Assembly: GCA_902475005.1 (NCBI GenBank)
Contig: CABRXV010000003.1
Span: 1-56,724, forward strand
Reading direction: 5' to 3'
Source of the DNA: CABRXV01 sp900754955
GTDB lineage: Bacteria; Actinomycetota; Coriobacteriia; Coriobacteriales; Eggerthellaceae
Length of the DNA: 56,724 nt
The position numbers and the translations under genes are program-made. Position 1 is the first letter of the stretch; each line of letters starts with the position of its first letter. Below the pieces are notes generated by a model. The model was not told the origin of the DNA, searched no databases, and saw only the letters and a list, made by a program, of their open reading frames with translations. This document shows, one piece after another, positions 26,192 through 34,862 of the stretch.

Positions 26192-26971
26192 ATGAACAAG
26201 TCGCTTGACTACATATTCCCGGAACCTCCCGCGGGGCTCGACCTGCGGGCGCTCGACGCTGCGCGCATTCCCGAGCACGTTGCGGTCATCATGGACGGCA
26301 ACGGTCGCTGGGCCAAGAAGCGCGCGCTCAACCGCCTCAAAGGACATCGCGCTGGCATCGAGGCGGTACGCGAGACGATCCGCTGCGCCTCCGACCTCGG
26401 CGTGCGCTACCTCACCATCTACTCGTTCTCCACCGAGAATTGGAAGCGGCCTGAGGAAGAGGTCGTCGGGCTCATGGATCTGTTCGCCAAGACGATGCTT
26501 GCCGAGGTCGACGGTCTGCATGAAGAGCACGTGCGTGTGATGACGATCGGCGATCTGTCGGCGCTGCCGCAGGCGACGCGCGATGCGTTCGCCGAAGCGT
26601 GGGAGAAGACGCGCGGCAACGACGGCATGACGCTCGTGGTCGCGGTCAACTACGGTGCGCGTCAGGAGATCCTCCATGCCGTTGAGGCGACGGTTCGTCG
26701 CGCGGTGCTTGCGGCTGAGGAGGGCGCGGCACCCGTCGCGCTTACCGAGGAGCTGTTCGAGCGCGGCCTGTACACGGCGGGTATTCCCGATCCTGATCTG
26801 GTCATTCGCACGTCGGGGGAGATGCGCCTGTCGAACTTCCTGCTGTGGCAGGCGGCCTACGCCGAGTTCGTGTGCACCGACGTGTTGTGGCCCGACTTCG
26901 ACCGCTACGAGTTTCTGCGTTGCCTGCTCGAGTTCCAAGGGCGCGACCGCCGTTTCGGGGGCGTGAAGTAA
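26192..26971 (+). CDS. uppS: Isoprenyl transferase (undecaprenyl diphosphate synthase)
   Basis: About 259 residues. The cis-prenyltransferase extends farnesyl diphosphate to the C55 carrier for peptidoglycan. Motifs are IMDGNGRWAKKR (catalytic Asp), GHRAGIEAVRE, SFSTENWKRPEEEV, PDLVIRTSGEMRLSNFLLWQ and PDFDRYEF. The start is uncertain: ATG at 26147, 26180 and 26192 are in frame, none has a strong ribosome site, and 26192 (MNKSLDYIFP) fits the family length best. It is followed directly by cdsA. Confidence 0.95.
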   Translation: MNKSLDYIFPEPPAGLDLRALDAARIPEHVAVIMDGNGRWAKKRALNRLKGHRAGIEAVRETIRCASDLGVRYLTIYSFSTENWKRPEEEVVGLMDLFAKTMLAEVDGLHEEHVRVMTIGDLSALPQATRDAFAEAWEKTRGNDGMTLVVAVNYGARQEILHAVEATVRRAVLAAEEGAAPVALTEELFERGLYTAGIPDPDLVIRTSGEMRLSNFLLWQAAYAEFVCTDVLWPDFDRYEFLRCLLEFQGRDRRFGGVK

Positions 26972-28129
26972 GTGGCGTCGTTCGATTCGGCAGAGGATGC
27001 GCGTCGTCAGGAGGCAGCGCGAGCACGCCTGCGTGCGCGTACGGCCGAGCTGCAGGCGCGCGCCGATGCGAAGGCGCTCTCGTTCGAGTGTCGCCCCACG
27101 ACGAAGGATTTGGTGGACGACGATCTGAGCGCGTCCGAGCCTCCTGTTGTGCACGATTCGCGTACGGCGCCCGAGGGCCCTCCGTGGCACTACGACATGA
27201 CGCCTGATGAGCGCGCCGAACGCGCCGAAAAGAAGATGCGCCGCGCCGAACGCAAGGAGCGCATCAAGAAAGGCGCGCTCGACAAGACGCCCGAGAAGCT
27301 CAAGAACCCTTCGAGCCTGCAGGTTCGGTTCCGTACGGGCGTCGTCTACACGGCGGTGACGATCGTCTGCGTGCTGGCGGGCAACATCCCCATGCTTCTC
27401 ATGCTCATGGTGGTCGCTGGCATCTGCGCGGGCGAGTTCTACTACATGCTCCGCTCCGACGCGAAGCTTCCCAACGAGATGCTCGGTATCATCGCGGCCG
27501 TGCTTTTCCCGCCGAGCGTGTACTTCCTCGGCTTGCCCGGTGCCGCCATCGTGTGCCTTGCGCTTATTCTCGCGCTGCTCGTGTGGTACGTGTTCTGGCT
27601 GCGCGCGCGCATTCCCGATGTGGGCGTGAGCTTCTTCGGCGCCGCGTACACGGGCCTTTTGCTGTGCGGCTTGGTGGTCATCCGTCAATCGCTCGGCGAT
27701 CCGTGGGGCGGTGTGATGGTGATGCTGCTCTTCCTGAGCGTGTGGGCCAACGACGCCTTCGCGTACCTGGTGGGCAGCAAGATCGGCAAGCACAAGCTCG
27801 CGCCGCGCACGAGCCCGAAGAAGAGCTGGGAAGGGTTCTTTGCCGGCCTCGTGGGCTCGGTGATCTTCTGGTGTGCGATGTCGTTCGTGCCGGGCGTGAC
27901 GATGCCCATTCCCATGGCGATCATCTTCGGCATTGTCTGCGGGCTCATGGAGGTGCTCGGCGATCTGGCCGAGAGCCGCATCAAACGCAATTCGGGCTTC
28001 AAGGACTCGGGTACGATCATGCCCGGTCACGGTGGCCTGCTCGACCGCTGCGACTCGCTCTTCCTCGCCTCCATCACGGCGGCGATCCTTCTCGTCGGCG
28101 GCAACTGCATTCCCTACACGATCTTCTAG
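26972..28129 (+). CDS. cdsA: Phosphatidate cytidylyltransferase
   Basis: 385 residues. The membrane enzyme makes CDP-diacylglycerol from phosphatidate and CTP. The C-terminal CTP-transferase signature is complete (LAESRIKRNSGFKDSGTIMP, GHGGLLDRCDSL), with SPKKSWEGFFAGL upstream. About 110 N-terminal residues are a charged, Ala/Arg/Glu-rich cytoplasmic extension not found in most CdsA, followed by seven or so membrane segments. The GTG start overlaps no gene and follows the uppS stop immediately (one base). No terminator is seen after it. Confidence 0.96.
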   Translation: MASFDSAEDARRQEAARARLRARTAELQARADAKALSFECRPTTKDLVDDDLSASEPPVVHDSRTAPEGPPWHYDMTPDERAERAEKKMRRAERKERIKKGALDKTPEKLKNPSSLQVRFRTGVVYTAVTIVCVLAGNIPMLLMLMVVAGICAGEFYYMLRSDAKLPNEMLGIIAAVLFPPSVYFLGLPGAAIVCLALILALLVWYVFWLRARIPDVGVSFFGAAYTGLLLCGLVVIRQSLGDPWGGVMVMLLFLSVWANDAFAYLVGSKIGKHKLAPRTSPKKSWEGFFAGLVGSVIFWCAMSFVPGVTMPIPMAIIFGIVCGLMEVLGDLAESRIKRNSGFKDSGTIMPGHGGLLDRCDSLFLASITAAILLVGGNCIPYTIF

Positions 28130-28172
28130 CGACTTGCGGCTGTAGATAGCGCGCCGCCGGAGGCTGAGCATG

Positions 28173-28425
28173 GCAAGCGCCTGCGGATAGCGCACGGTTG
28201 CGAGAAGCTGCGCATGACTTGCGGCCGCAGATGGTGCTTGGCTGCAGCGTGTTGCGCACGGTTGCGAGGGGCCGCGTGCGGCTTGCTACTAGGGATAGCG
28301 TGCGGCTGGGGAGGCTGCGCACGGCTGACTCGCGCCTGCGGATGGTGTTCAGCTGCGGAGCGGGTTGCTGCGTTGCTTTGTGCATGCTGCGTTTGGTAAG
28401 CGCCTGCGGATAGCGCACGGCTGCG
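28173..28425. repeat. Degenerate repeat array before parS
   Basis: A near-identical 30-base unit occurs at 28173-28202 and 28396-28425 (core CGCCTGCGGATAGCGCACGG). Between them are many eroded pieces (CTTGCGGC, GATAGCG, GCGCACGG, GCTGCG). It has no spacer regularity of a CRISPR array and no supported gene on either strand. It fills most of the gap between cdsA and parS. Confidence 0.7.
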
Positions 28426-28447
28426 GCGCCTTGCGACCCTTTCGCAA

Positions 28448-28463
28448 TGTTTCACGTGAAACA
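28448..28463. promoter_or_regulatory. parS: parS centromere site (ParB binding)
   Basis: TGTTTCACGTGAAACA matches the bacterial parS consensus at all 16 positions, and the palindrome extends to 20 bases (28446-28465). ParB loads on such sites and spreads, organising the origin region for segregation. parS sites cluster near oriC, so this block is probably origin-proximal. Confidence 0.92.
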
Positions 28464-28580
28464 TTCGTTCGCATTGTTAGATTCGGGCGTTTTTCGCCGC
28501 GCGCGGACAGTCGCGCGATCGGGCTTTTCGGCAGTGTATGATAGTCGGCGAATCAGTTGTCCGATGGCGAGGAGCGCGCA

Positions 28581-29804
28581 ATGGCGAAGAGACGAATCGT
28601 GGTTTTGGGATCGACGGGATCGATCGGAACGCAGACGCTCGACGTGGCGCGCCGCCATGCCGATCGACTCGAGATCGTCGGCATGGCGGTCAATACGCGC
28701 GCCGACGAGCTGATGCGCCAGGCGCGCGCGTTCGGCGTCGGGCATCTCGCTGTAGGCGATGACCGTCTCGCGGGAAGCGCGCAGTGCGACGATCTGCGCG
28801 CGTTCGCCGAGGAACGCGGCGGGTCGTTCGGCGTCGGCGCCGAGGCGGTGCTCGATCTTGTGCGCCTCCCTGAGGCCGATGTGGTGGTGAACGCCCTCGT
28901 CGGTGCGGCGGGGCTGCGCGCGAGGCACGAGACGCTTGCGCCGGGCAAGGGGCTTGCGCTTGCCAACAAGGAGTCGCTCGTGGTGGGCGGCGACCTCATC
29001 ATGCCGCTTGCCGCGCGCGTGGATGAGCAGCGCCGCGCGCGGGGGGAGGCGTCAGCCCAGGGTCCGGCGGGCGCGCTCATGCCCATCGACTCGGAGCATG
29101 GCGCCATCTACCAGTGCTTGCTCGGCGAGAGCGCGCGCGAGGTGTCGAAGCTGTGGGTGACGGCGTCGGGCGGTCCCTTCCGCGGTCGTACGCGCTCCGA
29201 GCTCGAGAACATCACGCCCGAGCAGGCGCTCGCTCATCCCACCTGGCACATGGGCGCGAAGATCACCATCGATTCCTCGACGCTCATGAACAAAGGCCTT
29301 GAGGTGATCGAGGCCCATCATCTGTTCTCCATGCCGTACGACAAGATCGAGGTGGTGGTTCAGCCTCAGAGCGCTATCCATTCGATGGTCGAATTCACGG
29401 ACGGCAGCGTGAAAGCGCACCTCGGTACGACCGACATGCGCATTCCCATTCAGTTTGCCCTTTCGTATCCCGAGCGTTGGGACGCTCCGGTGGAGCCGCT
29501 CGATTTCAGGACGCTCGGCTCGCTCGAGTTCGCCGCACCCGATACCGACACGTTCCGCTGCCTTGCGCTTGCGCGTGAGGCGGGCAGCACGGGCGGTACG
29601 CTTCCGTGCGTCATGAACGCCGCAAACGAGATCGCCGTCGCGGCGTTCCTGTCGGGTGAGGGAAGCTACCTCGGCATTGCTGCATGTGTTGAAGCCGTCA
29701 TGAACGAGCACGAGGTTTGCGCTGTCGAGAGCCTCGATCAACTCGAGGCTCTCGATGCGTGGGCGCGCGACTGCGCGCGTCGCTGGATTCGCGCACAGGG
29801 CTAA
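28581..29804 (+). CDS. dxr: 1-deoxy-D-xylulose 5-phosphate reductoisomerase
   Basis: 407 residues. First committed enzyme of the MEP isoprenoid pathway, forming MEP with NADPH. Motifs are VVLGSTGSIGTQTLDVARRH (NADPH fold), LANKESLVVGGD, PIDSEHGAIYQCL (metal ligands), ASGGPFRGRT and HPTWHMGAKITIDSSTLMNK. ATG 28581 follows GAGGAG. A slightly longer linker (about 150-165, QRRARGEASAQGPAG) is present. It lies 118 bases after the parS site. The pathway continues with ispG in this window. Confidence 0.98.
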   Translation: MAKRRIVVLGSTGSIGTQTLDVARRHADRLEIVGMAVNTRADELMRQARAFGVGHLAVGDDRLAGSAQCDDLRAFAEERGGSFGVGAEAVLDLVRLPEADVVVNALVGAAGLRARHETLAPGKGLALANKESLVVGGDLIMPLAARVDEQRRARGEASAQGPAGALMPIDSEHGAIYQCLLGESAREVSKLWVTASGGPFRGRTRSELENITPEQALAHPTWHMGAKITIDSSTLMNKGLEVIEAHHLFSMPYDKIEVVVQPQSAIHSMVEFTDGSVKAHLGTTDMRIPIQFALSYPERWDAPVEPLDFRTLGSLEFAAPDTDTFRCLALAREAGSTGGTLPCVMNAANEIAVAAFLSGEGSYLGIAACVEAVMNEHEVCAVESLDQLEALDAWARDCARRWIRAQG

Positions 29805-29848
29805 GGGGCACGCAGGCGTTCAGCTCGCGCTCCGCGCCTCTTGTGGAG

Positions 29849-29886
29849 CCCCGCCGCATCGAGGGGGCGCGATGCGGCGGGGTTTT
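29849..29886. terminator. Terminator between dxr and the convergent surface protein gene
   Basis: A perfect 12-bp stem (29849-29860 with 29871-29882), a 10-base loop and TTTT. It lies between the convergent stops of dxr and the large minus-strand gene. Confidence 0.88.
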
Positions 29887-29891
29887 CCGTG

Positions 29892-32800
29892 CTAACGAGG
29901 AACGGCAAGTTTGCGGCGTCTCTCGAGGTGCCTTCGCAGGTGCGGTGCGCACAGGGCGGCGGCGGACACGAGTGCGGTTGCGAATGCGGCGGCAACGAGC
30001 ATGCGCATGCGATCGCCTGTTTGCGCAAGGTGCGCTAAGAGCGGTTCTTGTGTGACGGTGACGGTTTGAGCGGCATCGCCGAGATCGGCGTGCGTGGCGA
30101 CGACGGCGCCGTCCTTCGAGAGCTCCTCGAACACGACAAGCGTGCGGCCCGCTGCCTGCGCGGCGTCGAACGAGAACGCCACCTCGACGGATCCTTCCGG
30201 CGCATTCGGCGTGAAGCGCACCTCCGACTCGAGGGGTGTGCCGTTGATGGCGAAGGGCGTGCCAGAAGCCTTGTCCATGAGCGTTCCGCGAAGCAGGTAT
30301 TCCTTGCCGGGGATAAGCCGCGAGAAGGACACGGTGTCGATGACGGTCGCCTGCCCCGACGGTGAAAGGAAGCGGTCGCCGTCGGTTTTGTCGGCTGCGG
30401 AGGTGTCGATGCTGCTTCCGATAATCGAGACGGTTTGGGCGTCGGAATCGACATCGGTGTGCGCCGCCACGATGGAGCCGTCGGCTATGAGGAGTTCGTA
30501 GACGACGACGTCGGTTCCGGCAAGCAGCGTCGCGTCGAACGGAATGTCGAGCGTCGTGTCGAATGCGGCCTCTTCAGCGACGAAGGTGCTCGCCGCCGTG
30601 ATGAGCCGTGCGGAAAGCTCTTCGTTGCGTGCGAGAAGGTCGAGCACACGATCGGCGTCGAAGGGCGCGGGCGTCGGCGCGATGCGGAGACGCACTCGTC
30701 CGTCATCGGATTCCTCCTGGGTAGCGCCTACGGTACTTGCGAGCTTGAGGAAGAACGAGCGCATCTCCTCCTGCTCGCGCGGGTCGTCCATGGGGGCGGT
30801 TGTAAGAGGCAGGCCCGTTGCCCTGTCGACGAGTAATCCGACGAGGGTGTATTCCGTTCCCGCAGCAGCGTGATCGATATGCGCTGTGTCGGTGATGACA
30901 GCATCCTTGTCGGCAGTGAGTTCGTTCGTTCCCGAGAGGCTGTCGGCGGCGCTCGTGCTGAGCGCTGTGCTTTTCACGGAGACGCTTTGGCGTGCGTCGT
31001 TGATGTCCTCATGGCGGGCGATTTCGATGTCGTCGGCGAAAAGGCGTTCGAACACGACGACATCCTGCCCAGCGACAGTGACGCTGTCGAACGATAGGGC
31101 GACGTCAATGCTGCCGTCGGCACGCTCGGGGGAGAAGAGCACCTCGCTTGCGGCTGGCGACCCGTCGGCGTTTGTGACGGCTCCCGCGTCGCGCGCCATC
31201 TCGTGTGCCTCGCTGTCCGTAGCGCCCTGTTCACGGGCGTTCTCGTAGGCGCGCTGGTATGCCTCGCGGAGAATGAGCGTGCCGGTGAGTCGGTACGAGC
31301 GGCCGGGGACAAGACCGCCGAACGACACAGTGTCGATGATCTGAGCGGGTCGGGAGGAGTCCGCCACCACGATGCTGTCTCCGTCGAGCGCATCTTGCGC
31401 TTGCGTGCTGATGCGCGGGCCTTCGACAGCAACTGTCTGCGCGGCGGCAAGCGGGTCTTCGTGCGCCGCGACAAGATGGCGGCTGCCGTCGTCGGTTGTG
31501 CGGTACAGTTTCTCGAACACGACGAGGCTTTGGCCTGCGCATGCGGTCGTATCGATGCCGTCGAACGTCACATCGACGGTTCCTGTGGGCGATGCGGGCT
31601 CGAATGGGGTGTGGGCGGTCACGGGGTCTCCTTTCGAAACGAGGGGCGATGCGGTTCCGTCGGCGGCGACGACGACCATGAGGGACGCCTCCATCTCGTA
31701 GGGCGCACCTGGAACGAGGCTGGCGTAACTGACGGTGTCGGTGATGACTGTCGCAGGATCGGTCGCGAGCAGGCGATCTCCGTCGGCGCCGTCGGATGCC
31801 GAGGTAGAGATGCGCGGGCCCTCGATGCTGAGCGTCTGCTCGTAGTCGGCTTCGTCTTCGTGCGTTGCGACGACGCGGTTCGCGGCGGCGGGGTCGCGGA
31901 GCACCTCGAACACGACGATGTCGTGGCCTACGAGATCGCGTGTGTCGAAGGGACCGATGGCCACTTCGACAAACCCTGCGGTCGCCTCGGCGGTAAACGA
32001 TTGCGTTGCCGTCAAGTCGCCCCCTTCGGTCTGAACGAAGGCTCCCGCCGTTTTGTCGAAGAGGCGTGCGGTGAGCTCGTAGGTTGTGCCGATGGTGAGA
32101 CCCGCATACGACACGCGGTCGATCACGACGGATGAGACGTCGGCAGCGATGCGCTTGTCGCCGTCGAGCCCGTCGCGTGCGGCGGTTGCAATGAACGCCT
32201 CTCCTGCGGGCTGATTGTCGAACGTGCCGAGGTCGATGCAGTATCCGTCGCGCGTTACGGCAACATCGGTTATGGCAATAAGCTCGAGGTTCTCGTTCGC
32301 GGGTACGCGCAGTTCCTCGATGGTGTAGCGGTCGTAGGGCAACGCACCCAGGTTGTCGTTCGGTTGCGTGACGCTGCCGCTTGCGGTCAAGCCGAACCAC
32401 ACGCCTGCTGCTGCGTCGAGTTTGGCGGTGTCAACCGAACCGTCATCCGCCACGGCTGCGTCGTTGGCGTTCGTGTTGCGCGTGTGGGGGTTCCACCCAG
32501 CTGACGTGTTCGCTTCGCCGTTCTCGTCGGTTACGACGATGTGCGATTCCCCTGTCGTTTGAGAGGTGATGCGGAAGGGAATGCCCGCGAGACGGTGCTG
32601 GTCGCTCTCCTGCGCCTTCACGAATGAGAGGTCGCCGCGCTTGACCTGGTTGTAGGCGCCGCTGCTGGCTCCTCCTTCCGCATCGAGGTGCACGACGTGC
32701 CTGTCGTGCTCGATGGCGAACGCCCGCTCTTCGCCGTCGGTGAGAAGGTATCCCTCTCCGACGGCGATCTCCCTGATAGCGTACGAGCCGAACGGCAGGG

Positions 32801-34427
32801 CGTCCTCGGCGGTTGAGGCGATGCCGTCGTGGGCGACGATGACCGCGCACACCTCGCCTGGTTCGTACGGTATGCCGCCGACGAGAACTGGACGAGCAGA
32901 TCGATTGGCGATCTCGAAGGTGGCTCCGTCGAGGGAGGCGTTGCCGAGCGGCGCGTCGAGGCCGCTCTCCGCATCGCGCTTCGCTATCATCACGCCGCCG
33001 CGGATGATCTCCTCTTCGAATCCGACGGCGAGTCCGTCGCCGACTTCATGGGGGATTGTTTGCAACGTGCCGATGCACGAGACGTTCGATCCTGACTGAA
33101 CGTACCGGATGAGCGATGTTCGTTCTTCCGCCTCTGGCGGCAGGTATCCAGGCGGTGCCGCCGTTTCCTCGACAACGAGCGTGCCGAGTGGGATCGCCGG
33201 CTTGCCGGCGCTGTTGCGGTACAAAGCGTCTCCCGAGACGAGATAGGGGTGGCTCTCCCCGCCGCTTTCGAATGTTGCGTCGGCGAGCCCGATGCCTGTG
33301 AGGCCCTCCTCGTCGGTGCGCAGCACCCAGGTGCGGGTGGGATCCCCGGACGCGCGCGCCTCGTCGACGGTGTTGTACAGGCCGTCGTAGTAGGAGAATG
33401 TGAACTCGGCGAAGGCGAGCGAGGCGCCTCCCTGCGGAGACGCCGCACCCGTCTCGTTGTCGGATTTCGTCACGGCTGATCCCTGTGTGCTGGAAAGCGG
33501 CACCTCGCTCGACGTGATCGTGCAGGTGCCACCTGGCTCGATCTGGGCGGGGTGCACCTGGGGATCGAGTACGTAGCCGAGCGACGGCTTGATCTCTTTG
33601 ATCCAATAGGAGCCCGCTTCGATGTTTTCGGCGCGCGCCCAACCGTCGGCGTTCGTGGTGAGCGTGGTGACGGGGTCGCCCTTGCATGCCTCGTTGTCGT
33701 ACACGCCGTACACCGCCCCCTCGAGCGAGTAGCATGCGTTGCTGTCGGTGATATCGCCGTTGGCGGACTGCTTCACGACCTCGGCGTTGCCTGTGAGCGT
33801 CCATTCCGCCCACACGTAGGAGTCGCCCATCGTTGCCTGATCCCAGACGCCGGAGGCGTGGCCGTTGTCAACGAGCATGGCGAAGCAGGCGTGGTAGACG
33901 CCTCCCTCCCAGTAGGACTTTTCCTCGATGAGAATGAGGCGCGCGGGCCTCACCGCATCCCAGGCCGTCAGCTCGTTGCCGCGCTGCGCACAATGGCCGC
34001 TGGTCGGCAGGGCGTCGTTGAACACGATGCCGCGGCTGTTGCCTGTCATGACCACCGATCCGTAGTGGAAGTCAGCGGCGCCCCAGCCAGGGAAGTGGCC
34101 GCCGCCGAGGCCCTGCTGCGAGAGCTCCCATGCGCGCTGGAGGCACTGCGGATAGGGAAAGGGGCCGCCGTAGCCGGAGCTGCCCGTCTTCGTGATGCTC
34201 GTTACCTCGATGCTGATGCCGCTCACGCGGTAGGTTTGCGTGTTGTCGTCCCAGCGGAAGTCGCCGTTTTCGAACGGGTTGCCCGTATTGGGCGCGCTCG
34301 CCGCCTCGGCGGGCGGTGGGTCGGCGGCATGGGATGCGATCGCTGCGGCTGTTAGCAGCCCTGCTGCCAGCATGGCTGCAAGGAGCACCTTCGCCGCCTT
34401 CGCCGTTTTCCGTCTGGTTGACTTCAT
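29892..34427 (-). CDS. Large wall-anchored surface protein with prealbumin-like and five VaFE repeats
   Basis: 1511 residues. A signal peptide (about 1-35) is followed by an N-terminal domain (about 45-225), then several SpaA/prealbumin-like beta domains (about 230-290, 330-440, 478-590, 600-745) recognised by LEGAVYGVYD and AGSYWIKEI. Five VaFE-type repeats (about 747-1460) follow, each with TDTVSYASLVPG-like and VVVFE...VATHED-like motifs. The C-terminus has LAQTG (about 1464-1468), a hydrophobic segment and RRHLERRRK, a sortase signal with Ala in place of the usual Pro. Such domains carry self-formed isopeptide bonds and make rod-like adhesins or pilins. AAAGGAG precedes the ATG. The fourth repeat has a long insertion. 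No sortase gene is in the window. The gene opposes its neighbours and interrupts a conserved cluster. Confidence 0.9.
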   Translation of the reverse strand: MKSTRRKTAKAAKVLLAAMLAAGLLTAAAIASHAADPPPAEAASAPNTGNPFENGDFRWDDNTQTYRVSGISIEVTSITKTGSSGYGGPFPYPQCLQRAWELSQQGLGGGHFPGWGAADFHYGSVVMTGNSRGIVFNDALPTSGHCAQRGNELTAWDAVRPARLILIEEKSYWEGGVYHACFAMLVDNGHASGVWDQATMGDSYVWAEWTLTGNAEVVKQSANGDITDSNACYSLEGAVYGVYDNEACKGDPVTTLTTNADGWARAENIEAGSYWIKEIKPSLGYVLDPQVHPAQIEPGGTCTITSSEVPLSSTQGSAVTKSDNETGAASPQGGASLAFAEFTFSYYDGLYNTVDEARASGDPTRTWVLRTDEEGLTGIGLADATFESGGESHPYLVSGDALYRNSAGKPAIPLGTLVVEETAAPPGYLPPEAEERTSLIRYVQSGSNVSCIGTLQTIPHEVGDGLAVGFEEEIIRGGVMIAKRDAESGLDAPLGNASLDGATFEIANRSARPVLVGGIPYEPGEVCAVIVAHDGIASTAEDALPFGSYAIREIAVGEGYLLTDGEERAFAIEHDRHVVHLDAEGGASSGAYNQVKRGDLSFVKAQESDQHRLAGIPFRITSQTTGESHIVVTDENGEANTSAGWNPHTRNTNANDAAVADDGSVDTAKLDAAAGVWFGLTASGSVTQPNDNLGALPYDRYTIEELRVPANENLELIAITDVAVTRDGYCIDLGTFDNQPAGEAFIATAARDGLDGDKRIAADVSSVVIDRVSYAGLTIGTTYELTARLFDKTAGAFVQTEGGDLTATQSFTAEATAGFVEVAIGPFDTRDLVGHDIVVFEVLRDPAAANRVVATHEDEADYEQTLSIEGPRISTSASDGADGDRLLATDPATVITDTVSYASLVPGAPYEMEASLMVVVAADGTASPLVSKGDPVTAHTPFEPASPTGTVDVTFDGIDTTACAGQSLVVFEKLYRTTDDGSRHLVAAHEDPLAAAQTVAVEGPRISTQAQDALDGDSIVVADSSRPAQIIDTVSFGGLVPGRSYRLTGTLILREAYQRAYENAREQGATDSEAHEMARDAGAVTNADGSPAASEVLFSPERADGSIDVALSFDSVTVAGQDVVVFERLFADDIEIARHEDINDARQSVSVKSTALSTSAADSLSGTNELTADKDAVITDTAHIDHAAAGTEYTLVGLLVDRATGLPLTTAPMDDPREQEEMRSFFLKLASTVGATQEESDDGRVRLRIAPTPAPFDADRVLDLLARNEELSARLITAASTFVAEEAAFDTTLDIPFDATLLAGTDVVVYELLIADGSIVAAHTDVDSDAQTVSIIGSSIDTSAADKTDGDRFLSPSGQATVIDTVSFSRLIPGKEYLLRGTLMDKASGTPFAINGTPLESEVRFTPNAPEGSVEVAFSFDAAQAAGRTLVVFEELSKDGAVVATHADLGDAAQTVTVTQEPLLAHLAQTGDRMRMLVAAAFATALVSAAALCAPHLRRHLERRRKLAVPR

Positions 34428-34862
34428 CCTCGCGCTCCTTTCCGCATGCGGTTCGCCTTCGGTGCTGCCCGTTCGCCGCGGGTTCGTCTACGCAGAAAAA
34501 GCGCTTGAGGAGGTTGGCCGTGCGCAGAGCGCCCCGCTGCGGCGAACGGGCATTGCCCCCAACGGTGAAGCTGCACGCAAGCGAATACCTAGCGAGAACG
34601 TGGCGCGCATGTGGACGGAATTCTTCCCGCAGAGCAGGTGCCGCATTGCGCGCCTCGTGCGCGGTTCTCTCATGCGCATGACCGGATGCGTGCGCGCATC
34701 CAGCACCGGTCTGACGGCGATGTGGCGTGAATCCGGCCGCGGCAACAAGACGTAGCGCCGTACGCTGGCGTGCGCATTTCTCCTGTTGGTTTCAACGGTG
34801 CGTGTTGGAAGACGCGTTTTGTCGGCATACTGGAGGAAAGAACAACGGAACGAGGTGCAGAT
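34428..34862. other. 435-base gap with a 13-bp inverted repeat
   Basis: The divergent region between the surface protein and the PAP2 gene. GCCCGTTCGCCGC at 34467-34479 pairs perfectly with 34539-34551 across 59 bases, and a 7-bp stem lies at 34684-34701. I see no supported gene and no known riboswitch; promoters for both genes should lie here, but none matches consensus well. Confidence 0.5.

Noticed and set aside
26174..28195. Long open frames antisense to uppS/cdsA, and similar ones opposite rseP/ispG (35607-37871) and the FtsX coiled coil (871-2274)
   Set aside because: Arg/His-rich translations without domains, lying opposite well-recognised genes; typical of high-GC DNA.
28140..28446. 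CRISPR array
   Set aside because: Units are of irregular spacing and fragmentary, there are no unique spacers of constant length, and no cas genes are present.
34428..34862. Riboswitch (for example c-di-GMP type) before the PAP2 or surface protein gene
   Set aside because: Only generic stems are seen; no conserved riboswitch core sequence could be matched.
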